From the NCBI GenBank assembly GCA_916610825.1, contig OU744451.1, positions 24,998,349-25,062,348 on the forward strand: a DNA stretch of 64,000 bases, read 5' to 3'. This DNA comes from Haliclystus octoradiatus. Lineage: Eukaryota > Cnidaria > Staurozoa > Stauromedusae > Haliclystidae. The notes below the pieces were generated by a model that worked only from the letters and a program-made list of their open reading frames with translations, was not told the DNA's origin and made no database searches. The translations under genes and the position numbers were made by a program. Each line of letters opens with the position of its first letter. Position 1 is the first letter of the stretch. Positions 47,688 to 59,986 of the stretch are shown piece after piece.

Positions 47688-50600
47688 CTAGTGCTGAGTC
47701 CATTCTATATTCTTCAGATCCATACCTTCTTGAACCATTTCCCAAAGAGGACTAAAACAGTAAACAAGATGTAATTGTAGGCATGCATATATACACTATA
47801 GTCAGCCATATAATGATTGTCAATGAAGATAAATGCCAAGTTATCAAGCGAGAGGGATTACCTCATTTCACGCAAAGTTTTGACGTGATGAACGCATTTC
47901 TGAATGGTTGTATCTATTTCTGCTTCGGTTGTGAATCTGCCAATGCCGAATCTAAAAGCAGAACAACAATGCATCAGAAATCCCCTCGAAAAGAGTCGAA
48001 ATTCTCCCCGTTCCATGCAGCTGTCATCAGAATTAACCACAACACACCTGATTGACGAGTGTGCAAGGTCTTCGTCCGTTCCGATCGCTCTCAGCACATA
48101 CGAAGGCTCCAGGGATGCAGATGTACAGGCACTAAGAACAACAACCGTATAAGACATAAGGCAAACAATCGTAAATCAACAACAACAACATGACGTACTT
48201 GGTTTGTTGAGATGAGGTTTACCTGCCAGAGGAGAGAGCAATGTCCTTCAGGGCCATCAACAAACTCTCCCCTTCAATATACGCAAAGGAAAGATTCACA
48301 CATCCCTCGTAACCATTTGTCTCATCCCCGTTGAGGATCACGTGCGACAGCTGTGATTGGATGCCATCGATCAGTCTTCGGGAGAGACGTGTCACATGCG
48401 AATGATCATACTCCATATCCTCTAGAGCTAATCGACTTGCTTCCCCCAAGCCAACAATCAAGGGGGCGGGTAGGGTCCCACTGCGAAAGCCTCGCTCTTG
48501 CCCACCGCCACTCATCAGTGGATGTAATCGAACACGAGGTTTGCGACGAACGTACAGTGCCCCAACGCCTAGAAAACAAAACACCATAACTATACCTGCT
48601 CTAAATATTACAATATGCGCTTAATAGCCGTCACATGATTAATGAAGGAGAGTGGGCTTGTCGGAAATTGTAGACGTGATAAGCATCATCATCCAATACA
48701 TCTTTTTCACAGGATTGATGCATCATTCGTATATCCCCTGACGAACGTTCTTGCAGGCTGACGCATGGTAACGTCATCACTAATTGACGCCATAATTTGT
48801 AGTAACTTTGTTATATTCTAGACTATTCGTAATTAAATGATCTAATAATGCTGATTGATAAATACTTTTAACATTTGTAAAAGCTAATTATAACCTGAAA
48901 ACCATTGTAGCGCCTTCATGTCAAGCAAATAGATGAATGTAAAACAGTGATAACGCTGCTGTATCAATTAATAGAGTAAAACCTAGTAATTGAGATGACA
49001 TCGTCCTACTGGCCCTACCGAAGGCGTAGATGAAGGTCTACTACTGGGTACATCCAGGAGCACACTCTAATACGGATCAAGTAACTCTATTGATGGCGTA
49101 TGGCTAACGATTATATTGGCAGGGATAAATAATTCCGGACAGACTTACTGTGCAGCTTATAACGGTTACAGAATACGTATACTCTGAATTCGCAACAGTC
49201 TGATCCGCAATATCAACCGGGGAACATCTATGTCATGTAACTACATGGGAATACCTCACATCAATATTATGATGCAATGCAGAACAGATTCTAATTGTAC
49301 CTTTGGGTCCGTAGATCTTATGTCCACTGATTGAGAGTAAATCTATTTTCATTTGGTTGACATCCACTGGAATTTTACCAAACGCCTACAGAGATAACAG
49401 TGCATCAAATCAATACACAGCAAAATCAGTCATAGTATTATGACAGTTGCTATCACATAATAGGACGAATTTATGTCGAACTCCTAACAACGTACTCAAA
49501 TTACCTCAAAGTACCTAGAATTGCATTGTTCGTTAATCAACACGCAATGGGTACCGAATATTTGTGGCCCTATAAAAGGACTTTTATCATTTGGTGCATT
49601 ATTATAAGTCATTCAAAATAAGATTGTTTGGTTGTTGTTTTACACTTGTTGACTTTCAATTACCTGTGCTGCATCAGTGTGATAGAACACATTGTTTGCA
49701 CGACACATTTCCCCTGCAACAACATAAAACGTCATTATAGGGCATAAATAGAATTGATCAAAGGAATAATTAATTGATGAAAGTACGTCAGTACCAATCT
49801 CTTTAACTGGTTGGACGACACCTATTTCATTATTAACCATCATGATAGAGACAAGGCTGGTAGAAGGACAAATGGCATTTTCCAAAACCTTAGAAACAAA
49901 CAGATTATATAACATCGTCATCATTATCATCATCATCATCATTTCTGTAATGAACAGTAAATAGAATTTATATTAGTTTTAGCTCTTTGACAACTGAAGA
50001 AAAGATTGAATTTCTATCCTCCAATCGTGAACAATTTACTAGGAACATTTGTGCTCAACCTTTGTAGAGTAAGAGCAATATCTAACTATATTACAATACT
50101 GTATCTAAAATGAAGAAATATTTTTTTGATAGATTAATTGTTATAATACTGTATCAAAAAAAAGAAAACATTTTGTGATGATAGGTTACCGTAATTTTAT
50201 TTTATTATTATTTTATAACTCTATAGAGCAAAACTTGAAATTAAACCTATATATATACAGTAAATATACTATGTAATTATCAGACATCCTATATCTGGGT
50301 ATATTGATAATAAATTAACAACGACAGCAACAACAACAACAACAACAACATCTTCCTTATCATAACCATTTATTCAGAAGCCTGATAAGTTCTATAATAA
50401 CTTTTTATCACGTCACTGATACATAGCATACATCATGTTGATCAAAGTGTATATATCAAATTTTGGCAGACTGATTTTAAAATTCAAATAAAGAAGATAG
50501 AGTGAAAGCTAGTCAACGTTCGATAAAATGGGGGATTATGGGAGTAAGTAAGTAATGTAGACGGTGTTGCCCTACCGAAGGCACCTGTACCACTTCTCTA

Positions 50601-53600
50601 TTTCTAGATGAGTGGCTCTTTTCGCTAAGAGCAATGATTTTAAACGCTCTTTACTGATCGAAGCCGCGACACTGCAGATCAATTTCAACAGATTTCATGG
50701 CAGATAGGTCTTGATTGTCAATGCGCAACGATGCGCCGCAGCTACTCACAATGCAATTCCCTCTGGACCATTCCATCCGCCAACCTCAGATGGTACTCAT
50801 TTGATGTTCCAGATAGAGTCAAGGCTGAGTTGACCTTCGGGGGATTTGAACCACAGTCGATCAAATATGATCCGATTTGAAGTTTGGTCGCACTGCCATC
50901 TGAGCAAATCCTACTCCAAAGTCCCAGAACGCTAGCACAAACACAAAAGGAATGGGAAGAAAAGTTGTATTCAAGTATTTTTAATCAGAAGAATTGAGCT
51001 GAAACTTAAATACAACTGTTTATTCCCATTCCTTCTGTATTTGTGCTAGCCTTCTGTGACTCTCAGTCCCAGAATCCCCCATTTTATCAAACCCTGTGTA
51101 TAATATGAAGATTGAAGATTTTTGTGACGCTTTCCAATCAATGCACAGGGAATCCACAAAAATCAATGATTTGGACTTAACTAGTGTTTTTATTCCATTT
51201 GATCAGTTGGTATATATAATAAAAATAAAATAAAAATAATTTTATAAATACTTATTTGACTTGCGAACAACAACATAAGTTGATGATGAAATTGAGTGCT
51301 TGTACTTAGATCCATCTATTAGCAAGAGTTAGGACACTCTTTTATGTGCAGCTCTCAGCTCTAATTGGACAGATGCCATCATGTGATTTTATGGACACTA
51401 TTTTGGTTCTGTCAACCTAAGGCTTGCAAAATTTGAACAAAAGAGCAAAAATAATATCATGAATCCAAAAAACTTTTTGTTCAAAAACAAAACCTCGTTT
51501 CCAATGAAACAAAAATGGCGATTTTTGAGCCCAAAACTTGCGTATCTCAAATTCAGCTCGTACTAGATTTGAGTCGGACTTGAGTTAAAATCATTTTATA
51601 AAATGGTGACGGACCTACCTTGAGATCTATGCGACCGTTTGTTTCCACAGGTAAGTATGTCACTCGGAAACCCTCAGCCTCTAGCTGACGACAAGAATCA
51701 AGGACGCATTTGTGTTCCTGTAGAATCAATCATAAAACCATTAACATCATATCTTTGACTGTTGCTATTAGTTACAATATCACTTACTGTTTGTGTAGTG
51801 ATGATATGGTCTTTCTTTTTTTTGTAAAACGAAGCTACACCCTAATAAAATAAATGGAACCATCGGTCTTCAAGACTTTGGTTTTATAAGAAGAAAGGAT
51901 CAATCTTGATTGACAATTTAATAATTTACTTTGACTGAGATGTTGTTTGATTCTGTTGCGCCACTTGTAAAAACAATCTCCTTTGGATCTGCACCAATTA
52001 CATTGGCAACTTGCTATGCAATTAAGATAAAAGAGAGAACAATATTGATTGGTAAGTGATAGCACTACATGAGGTTTTAAAGTATACTTAAAAAAGTCTG
52101 AAAATGAACATTTCATGTACTTTTTAAGTATAATAATAATAATAATGTACTATATTTAAATAAACTCGTCACCTACTGCAATGATAAAAAAGATACTATA
52201 TACAGTTACCTATTTTTCTTTTGTATATGTAACAGATATATGTCAAAACAAATACTTTCTAGCTAAGCTGGGAAGGTCCTTTTCCCTTAATGAGTTTTTG
52301 AAGCAAGTTCTAGTCGAATCTGAATTGGTTATCTTATTATCCCTTGCTTTTAATAGTTCGTTGAACATCAAGGCTCCTACGCGAGTGATTGAGCGCTTCC
52401 CCACTTTCTTTTTGAATGCTTTTACTTTGAAGCTTCTGGTTGTTGCTGATCGTGTTTTTCCTTCAACGCTGGTAAATAATGATTGTAAATATTCGGGTAG
52501 CAGTTTTGAGCGAGTGTCATAGCACATCAGCAGGGATGTCAGTGATTGATGGCGGATAGTGTTAAAATGTATACCAATTGACTCCAGCTCTTTCCCATAG
52601 CTAACTTAGGCGAGAGTTTGCTTAACAGATGCTTCAGGCATTTGTCTAGACGATTTTGGAGATGCTTATCTATTGTGGTAGTTAGTATGTCACAGTATCG
52701 AAAATGTGGTAAGATTAATGATTTAATCAGTTCTACGATTGACTTGGGAGGTATAAAATGCCTCAGTTTTGGTAATTCGGATGATGTGCTATTTACTTTT
52801 CGGTATGTGGCAGCTACAAAGTCCTTCATGGAAAAATGATTGTCAATAATGACTCCAAGTACCTTTATGCTGTTTTCAAAGTTAATGTATGACCATTAGC
52901 TCTGGTAGTACTTTTAGTACTTTTAAATATCATAGTGTATTGTGAAAGAATTGCTATTTTCTGAAACCGAGACTAAAACAACTTTCCAGCATTTGTTTCC
53001 ATAATGTTTATTCTCTTTGTGGCAATATGTAGGCTCAATAAAACGTGGACTGCTGGTCGCAGGCACATTTTGGTTTGTGAACGATAGAAATACTGCAGGC
53101 ACAACTACTAAGTTTGCACAAATTTCTGCATTTGGAGTGACAGATTTTTCTGAATTAGTAGGCTAACTGTTATGAAATGTCTTTTAATAGGACATTTGGT
53201 TGTACAACCCTGGCAGTGTGTAAAATAGGGATTTAACTGTCTATGTGAACAGGAAGCATTTCAATGTCGAAACCTAAATTGCAATTTTTGTATTTTCAAC
53301 ATTTCAACATTATTACCTCTCTAGCATGTTCGACTGCCTTTTCAGCCTCCCATCCAAAGGCATGGGTTCTAGAGTGTGGATTTCCATACATGTCCATCAT
53401 GAATGGCATCATGGCATCAAGAACGCGTGGATCCTGAAAAAAGAGAAAATGGAGTTGATATCACAACAGCCAATCGAAATACAACATATCTATATCCATA
53501 CTACATTCAACACATGCAGAGTCTGATAAAATATTTTTGCTTCCGGAATTTAAATAATTGCTTCCAAAATTTACCGAGTGATTACAACGAGTCAACTTTT

Positions 53601-54362
53601 TCACAGCTATTTATTTAGGGATCATTCTCATAAAAATTAATGATAAAACTGTATCTTTTTACATATCTTCAATAGAAAAGAAAGCACATTAGTTTTCTTC
53701 TGATTATAAAAACTCAAATGCAATTATTTCCTAACCTTCCTTCTGAATTTGGGCTAGCCTTCAGGGACTCTCAGTACCGGAGCCCCCCATTTTATCAAAC
53801 CGTGAACACATGTGACTGTACTGAATCAATATATGGTTTTAACCTCGTTTATATTAGAGCCTTGTATAAGTGAAGTATAAAATAGACTGACACAAAGGAT
53901 TATTAACCAGTCTCTACTTACAGTTAATATTATTAAGTGTTTATTAAAGAATACATTGAATCGATCTATGTCTTGTTCATTGGCTATACTACATTAATTA
54001 TCATGCCTAAGAATCATAAATCACATCGGGGTCACCATTTGTAAGTGCTTGTACATCAAGCACTTACATGACCAATAACAATGCACTCACCATGGGCGTT
54101 GTAGCCTGTGAATCCAAATATAATGGCATCGGTGATTCATTGTGGGATTTTAGTAATGTATGAGCACATCCTAAAAAATACCAGCAAAAAAGGTGAAACA
54201 TTATAAAAAAAGGTTATGTCAGCAATCTATTTACTAATCATTCTGGTAAAAATTGAACCCTTTATTACTTAATGTCTGTTTTCCTGTTAACTTGGCTATG
54301 TATGCAACATGTATCAGTCCTTTGAAAAAAAGTTATGTATAACTTAAAAGGTTTCTGAATAA

Positions 54363-54415
<53 letters not shown>

Positions 54416-56204
54416 TATCAATCGTAGGCCTAAATGTTGTGGCGGAGAAACTGTAAAGATCTTGGAGAACAAATTTTCTTGTTTGGTTATTTGGCTAAAA
54501 CATATTTGTGTACATATATATGCCTATTAGCAATGGGTTACCAGCATAGACTTACATAGACTGCTGACGAAAATACGCAACATGGGGAACAAAGATGGCT
54601 GACGCAAAGGACTTATTTTAGCGCTCTCCTCATTGACATTTTCAAAATTATTTGATCTATAAACTCTTTTGTAATCAAAACTTTATACAATGTGTTCTCA
54701 CTGTCATAGAAAGATGGTTTGAATAGGATTTTCCTGCCAGCGAAGTGAGATTTGTTTATAGGATCACAATTATTTTCAAACATTTATGAACAATTTGAAA
54801 TCACACTGAGAGACAAAGAAATATAAAAAGTAAAAAAAAAATACAATTTACCTTCAGATACAATAAAAAAATAGATATTTTAACTCATGATTGATGCAGC
54901 TTGAAATTTGTAGGCCTAGTCATAAATAACTATTTTATCAAAAAAATCTGTTTCATTCAGAAACAAAAATTGCTCAAAACGTGGCCTGAAATTTCGCAGT
55001 TTTCAAGCCTCTGTTTCGGTCCTTTGCAAAAGCCATTATGGATGTCCATGGTTGCTATGTGTTTTCCGTGAAGTCTGGCTCAATGGAAACAGCAGTCGAT
55101 GTAAGTCTATGGTTACCAGAGTTGCTGGGTGATCTACAGAGATTGATAATTATCTCATATCCATTTTACTGTAAACGCTAGTGGTTGACTTATTGGAGAA
55201 ATGGTTTTCGATTTTTAAACGTTAAGTTAAATATCTAATTCTCATGGAGTAAATGTGTAGCTGTTTCTATGGTAATTGGGAAGGGGAAACCTTTGTTTTT
55301 GTAGCCTGTGCGGTCGCAAAAGATAGCTATGGAAAGATTTTATTTGTTTCGCTTCAAAAAGGATGTTGAGAAAGTGAAAAACATGGCTAAAAATCAGCGA
55401 TTCTGATGATGCTATTTGCAAAACATATATTTAAAAAATGACGAACTGATAGATGAACAAACATTTTTTGAAACTTTCTGCTTTATATTTAAATATTTCA
55501 TTATGTTGTACTAAAAATGTTTGTATTATAAGGAACTTGATTCAATCAATCTGATTGGTTTAGAGGTATGACACCAAATCATCACAGCAAAACTAAGTTC
55601 GAAAACACAATCAATCTTACAACTCGAACTTGACATCACAAATGAGAATTTCCGGTTGGATCAGGAGTTTTCAAGAACATTTTACAAGCAAGGAAGTCAT
55701 GTAAGTGTTTATAGAAGCCTATGGCGCACCTGAGTCACTTCAGAAGAAAACCAAAGGCGAAAATCACCAACCGCAGCGGGTCATGATTTTCTGATGCCTT
55801 CTTGTTTTCTCCTCACCATATCAATAGCTCATACGAAACTGTGCGCCATTCCCTTCATTAGCATAAAATAAGTACAATAAGGTGTGCAGAAGCAGAGTAC
55901 CTAACAAGTAGCCTAGACATTTATTTGCTGCAATCAAAGCTAAAATAACATCATAAAGGAATAAACTTGAAAAAAACTGAAAACTAAAATATTAAAAACT
56001 AAAGATAGGCCTACATTAAGTAAATGTGTGGCAAACTCTTTAATAAAGTAGCAATTAAGGTTCAAGTTGGCAATGGTCGAGGCAAAGATGTCAGAATTAT
56101 CACAACTTTTTTAATAATTGCAGACATAATTGATTCCTTCACTTACTGATAATATTGTGCGGTTTGAACCATTTTGTAGTGGTGGCGGCACGATTCAGAG
56201 CCAT
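47688..56204 (-). CDS. NFS1: NFS1 mitochondrial cysteine desulfurase, 13 exons
   Basis: PLP enzyme that takes sulfur from cysteine for iron-sulfur cluster assembly on ISCU and for tRNA thiolation. Exons: 56147-56204, 54091-54170, 53317-53433, 51930-52013, 51788-51841, 51619-51717, 49795-49888, 49664-49713, 49301-49385, 48223-48568, 48048-48131, 47862-47951, 47688-47751; 1305 nt, 434 residues (human 457), phases consistent. The first exon [19 protein letters not shown] is basic and lacks acidic residues, as expected of a mitochondrial presequence. Core motifs: [56 protein letters not shown] with the PLP lysine near residue 235, and SSGSACTSAS with the catalytic cysteine near 358. C-terminus ends WTQH as in animals. 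Confidence 0.95.
50523..51100. mobile_element. Inverted-repeat element (GATAAAATGGGGGATT)
   Basis: GATAAAATGGGGGATTATGG near 50523 is inverted near 51078-51097 (AGAATCCCCCATTTTATC). Inside are a tRNA-like SINE (50842-50912, minus: GGTTCAAATCCC B box) and a second inverted pair, GCTAGCACAAACACA with TTCCCATTCC. A related right end occurs at 53756-53800. Lies in an NFS1 intron. Confidence 0.6.
52243..52890 (-). pseudogene. LINE reverse transcriptase C-terminal remnant
   Basis: Reading minus from 52890: [11 protein letters not shown], then [10 protein letters not shown] and a leucine-rich C-terminal segment, then after a frame break near 52530 a stretch containing LPEYLQSLF and TRS-rich sequence. 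This is the order seen in the C-terminal part of CR1/Jockey-type LINE ORF2 proteins. It is 5'-truncated and frameshifted, so dead. Lies in the NFS1 intron between exons 53317-53433 and 51930-52013. Confidence 0.7.
54361..54414. repeat. (ATG)n microsatellite
   Basis: About 17 ATG units in an NFS1 intron. Confidence 0.95.
54545..55111. mobile_element. hAT-like MITE (CATAGACTTAC) with 8-bp duplication
   Basis: Ends CATAGACTTACATAGACTGC and inverted CATAGACTTACATCGACTGC. GTTACCAG is directly repeated at 54537-54544 and 55112-55119. Internal blocks (CAACATGG, AATGGCT, GCAAAGGAC) are also inverted. Same terminal family as 38400-44163. Lies in NFS1 intron 1-2. Confidence 0.82.
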
Positions 56205-56659
56205 GGTACATCAAATAATGATTAAATGGAATGTTTTCAGTTAATTGGACACTGAAATGATAACAAATTAATAATTTAAATATTAAAATCAGTCTCTCGA
56301 GAAAAAAAGTTACTTGTGATTTTGTATCCTGTTACGATGGAAATTTACGGAATAAAATGATGGTGATGACTCGTGACGCCTATTTTACTGATAAACGCTA
56401 AGCACATTTTAGTTTTCTGAGTGTGAAATCAGGGGCGGATCTAGGGGGGTGCAAAAGGAGCGCTTGCACCCCTTCATAATTTTCGAAATGACGTAAATAC
56501 TATTTTAGTAGAAACCGAAAGAAAACTAAAGTTTTCATTTTAAGCGAAAATTCGAGATAGGAGATCTGTTTTGTTTTTGGTAATCCTTTTCTGAAAGATT
56601 CTAATCTTGTTTCATCCAAAGATGTGAATGTCTGACGAATCATTTTTATCAAACCTTTT

Positions 56660-56980
56660 GATTGGAGCGGTTTTGATCAAATGCACCCCATCATATGCAA
56701 ATGAGTTCGTCTTAATACAAAAGAAGCCTTGAAACTCTGTCTACTGATTGGCGCGGCTTGGTAACTTCAAATGCACCCCATCATATGCAAATGAGCAAGC
56801 TGGATACAAAAGAAACAGGACTTTTCTGCCTCGTGATTGGCGCGGATAAGATCACTTGCACCCCCTCATATGCAAATGAGTTCGCTTCAAACTATACACG
56901 TGATTAAATTTTGCTTATTTCTGTATTCTGATTGGAGCGGTTTTGCAACATCAAATGCACCCCCTCATATGCAAATTAGC
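56660..56980 (+). promoter_or_regulatory. Four CCAAT + octamer modules
   Basis: ATGCAAAT occurs at 56695, 56785, 56870 and 56969. Each is preceded about 35 bp upstream by GATTGG (reverse CCAAT) at 56660, 56746, 56835 and 56930, and by a CACCCC block. CCAAT with octamer is the arrangement known from histone H2A/H2B promoters (NF-Y and POU factors). It stands about 130 bp upstream of an ATG. Function is inferred. Confidence 0.6.
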
Positions 56981-57104
56981 CTCATCCGGGACATGTCAAA
57001 ATAATCTGAACCAGGAAAGAAACTGAAATCCAGATTAATCGGATTTTCTTGTCAGTACAACCACACTTTGGTGTTCTCAAACCATTCCAAATCGAGAAAT
57101 CATC

Positions 57105-57278
57105 ATGGCGGACTTTCAACTAACATTGGAGCAAGCTATTTTAGCACTTTCTGATGAGAATGAACAGGACCTGAAAGTTGTTTATGATGAAATTATGTGT
57201 GAAATGCGTTTTCTTTCTTCTGATGAACATTACGACTTGATAGATGATATAGGAATAGAAACGCAGAAATATATATAG
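57105..57278 (+). CDS. 57-codon acidic ORF inside the hAT element
   Basis: Begins MADFQLTLEQAILALSDENE and is strongly acidic. It lies downstream of the CCAAT-octamer array within the transposon, so it may be the first exon or truncated N-terminus of a transposon protein. No domain recognised and no catalytic residues. Confidence that it is translated is low. Confidence 0.35.
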   Translation: MADFQLTLEQAILALSDENEQDLKVVYDEIMCEMRFLSSDEHYDLIDDIGIETQKYI

Positions 57279-57335
57279 CCTACCAAAGTCGTTAAAAAGC
57301 TGTGAAAGCAAGGATACGCCACATTTTGCTTTAAG

Positions 57336-57790
57336 GTATGAATTATGAAATGATATTTCATGGATAATTTACTTCATATTTTGTATTCCCTCGACCTTTT
57401 GTTCGACTGTTGGTTTGTTAAAACTTTCCTTGTGTTTATATATTTTGCTATGTAAGCCAGAACGCCACGTTTTGATTTAAGGTGTGAAATTCTACAAATA
57501 TCTACTTTTAAATTTCATTTATGATTTACTTCATGTTTTGTATTCCCTCGACCTTTTCTTCGACTGTTGGGGCTTGTTTACACTTTCCTTGTGTTTATAT
57601 ATTTTGCTGTGTAAGCCAAACCGCCGCGTTTTGATTTAAGGTAGGCCTATGAATTATCAAATTAAATTTCATGGTTGATTTACTTCATGTTTTGTATTCC
57701 CTCGACCTTTTCTTCGACTGTTGGCTTGTTTACACTTTCCTTGTGTTTATAATTTTATAGATATCGTTGTGTAAGTTGGAATTTAGAACT
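57336..57790. repeat. Three ~150-bp tandem repeats in the hAT element
   Basis: Each unit carries TTGTATTCCCTCGACCTTTT, then CGACTGTTGG, CTTTCCTTGTGTTTATA and CGTTTTGATTTAAGG. The third unit decays at its end. Confidence 0.85.
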
Positions 57791-58269
57791 TCTGATCTAA
57801 TTATTATTTCAGGGTATAATACTGTGCTTGTGTTTTATTCAATCCTACAATAGTTTCATTAATTTCTTGTTGGTTTGTCTAACAGATCCGAAGCAAACGG
57901 CAACTGCCTTCACAGTTCAGCATCTTTGGTTCTTTACAGGTGACAATGCTCTAGTTAAAATTCTGAGGAAACCGATCTTGGCATCATATTTTTTGTGTTA
58001 CATGGTGGCTCAGTAGCTATTTTCAGATGTTAAAACTGTGTAAAAGAATTCATCAAAGCCTACTCAGTTTCTAATTACAACAATCTAAAACAATGATTTT
58101 ATACATAAATCTATAATATCAGATTATATTATGTAAACTTTTATGATTGAGTAAATTACATGCATGGATTATACCTAATATGCTTTTCATACTGTATAAC
58201 CAAGGCTGTCTATGATATTATCTTCTGACAATCTATTAACCATAGTGCCAAGCAACCTTGAGTCCTGTG

Positions 58270-58610
58270 GTCTATGGAGGTAAAGATTTTCCTGTTCCTG
58301 CCCCCATCTTATGGAAAAACTGGACTGGAATATTGGGAGACCTGCACATTGAATGAATTTGAAATCAAACTAACACAACTATTTTTGTATAGTTTATGGT
58401 AATTAGCAACTTAAAATTAAAATTAAAATGAGCAACTTAATCGTTAGTATATTTTTTCAAGGTTTCACACCTATGCTAATATGATCTCTTAGTACTATTA
58501 TTATAATTATTGCACTGCTGTAAATATTACATTTAATTATTGTGAAGCGCTTAGATAAATGCCTATATAGTCATTATATAACATTATATTATTATTAGTA
58601 TTATATATTT
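58270..58610 (+). pseudogene. LINE 3' end fragment
   Basis: A short frame with FPVPAPILWKNWTGIL resembles the C-terminus of LINE ORF2 proteins. It is followed by GTGAAGCGCTTAGATAAATG and TATTATTATTAG, a tail type common to invertebrate LINEs. Inserted in the hAT element. Confidence 0.55.
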
Positions 58611-59410
58611 TGAGTCAATTCAATTGCTTATTGGTGGGTATCAAATCTGAATATATTGTCATTTGAAAATTGATTTTGAGACCAAGAAACTGGGTTTATA
58701 GGCGGTCTAAGAGCTTTAAATTTTCAAAAATTTTCCGGGGGGGCATGCCCCAGGACCCCCCTAGATAGGCGGGGCTTCGCCCCGCCACGGGGGCTGCGCC
58801 CCTAAACAATAAATTCTTGCACCCCATAGGATTTTTCCTGCATCCGCCCCTGTGTGAAATTATTGCGCTTTTTAACGTCATTTTGACCCGATCGCGCGAT
58901 CGCGGTAAAAGTTGTCTCAAAATCTTACCCGATTCATAGAATGAATTTCACAGAGATTCACAGACTTGGCCTTGGGCCCTTGGCCGTAAACTGCTTTTTA
59001 AATTGATTATTGATCAGCTCCACATTAAAATTTGGCTGAACAAAGAAACTGAAAAGTAGCCTAGTTATGGAAATGCCATGAATACTTCTATGTGAATTCA
59101 ATCAAGTTGCAAGGAGAATCCTGTCGTTTTAGATCTGTGGCGCTCGGTCTACTACTCTCTAGCGCAAGATTGCTTGAGGAGTGAAATCATCATGTTATGA
59201 TGTTACTAAGTAAAAAACAATTGGATATATGATATGATAGGTGTAGATACCATATCGGTAAATCTTTATAGTATTTAGCGCTCATAAATGTGTGTGATAG
59301 CACAATAAGCGTAATTATTGCTTTACCTTCTTTATAAACCAACATAAAATATAAACTCCGAATGAATAAGTTGCGTCAGTTCATCAGTCAGCCATAGACC
59401 TATATTTTGA

Positions 59411-59629
59411 GTGCATATCGTTGCGAAGAAACTCGTTGCGAAGAAACTCATAGCGAAGAAACTCATTGCGAAGAAACTCATTGCGAAGAAAATTGAGCTC
59501 TCGTCGTTGCGAAGAAACTCATTGCGAAGAAACTCATTGCGAAGAAACTCATTGCGAAGAATTTTCTTCGCAATGATTTTCTTCGCAACGACTGTTCTTC
59601 GCAACGAGTTTCTTCGCAACGACCTGTCC
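59411..59629. mobile_element. Foldback element of 15-bp repeats
   Basis: About nine direct copies of a CTCATTGCGAAGAAA-type unit run into a palindromic centre (GCGAAGAATTTTCTTCGC, about 59553) and then about four inverted copies. CCTATATTTTGA is directly repeated at 59399-59410 and 59630-59641. The ORFs on both strands are by-products of the repeat. Confidence 0.75.
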
Positions 59630-59986
59630 CCTATATTTTGATGAAGACGTGCTTTCTTTAGACAGCCTCCACCTGTTGTATAATTTCGAGCCCTTCTCTG
59701 GCCATAATTATCTTTCAGACAAGCCCTCTTAATATAAAATCATGAAAGCGATTGATATTTTGTAGAAATCATGAGAAAAAAATACCAGATGAATACACAT
59801 AGGGATTTTCGGTCAATTATTTCCAAGATAATTCTCTCGTACCCTCAAGTTATCCAAGGTTAAAAAAATAAATACTTGACATTGCGCAACGTTTAATACA
59901 AATTCCAATCCCCGCTTCATACATGAGGCTATAGTTTCACGATTGGTCATAAATCATAAATCATCGGATAAATCATCGGATAAATC

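Larger units (their letters stand above)
56430..58852. mobile_element. hAT transposon, 2.4 kb, with promoter repeats
   Basis: Ends CAGGGGCGGATCTAGG and inverted CAGGGGCGGATGCAGG, a familiar hAT terminus. The 8-bp duplication TGTGAAAT is at 56422-56429 and 58853-58860. Contents: four CCAAT-octamer modules (56660-56980), a 57-codon ORF, three ~150-bp tandem repeats (57336-57790), a LINE 3' end (58270-58610) and a GC-rich right end with the hairpin GGCGGGGCTTCGCCCCGCC. No DDE transposase was seen. It occupies most of the space between NFS1 and BPHL. Confidence 0.85.
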
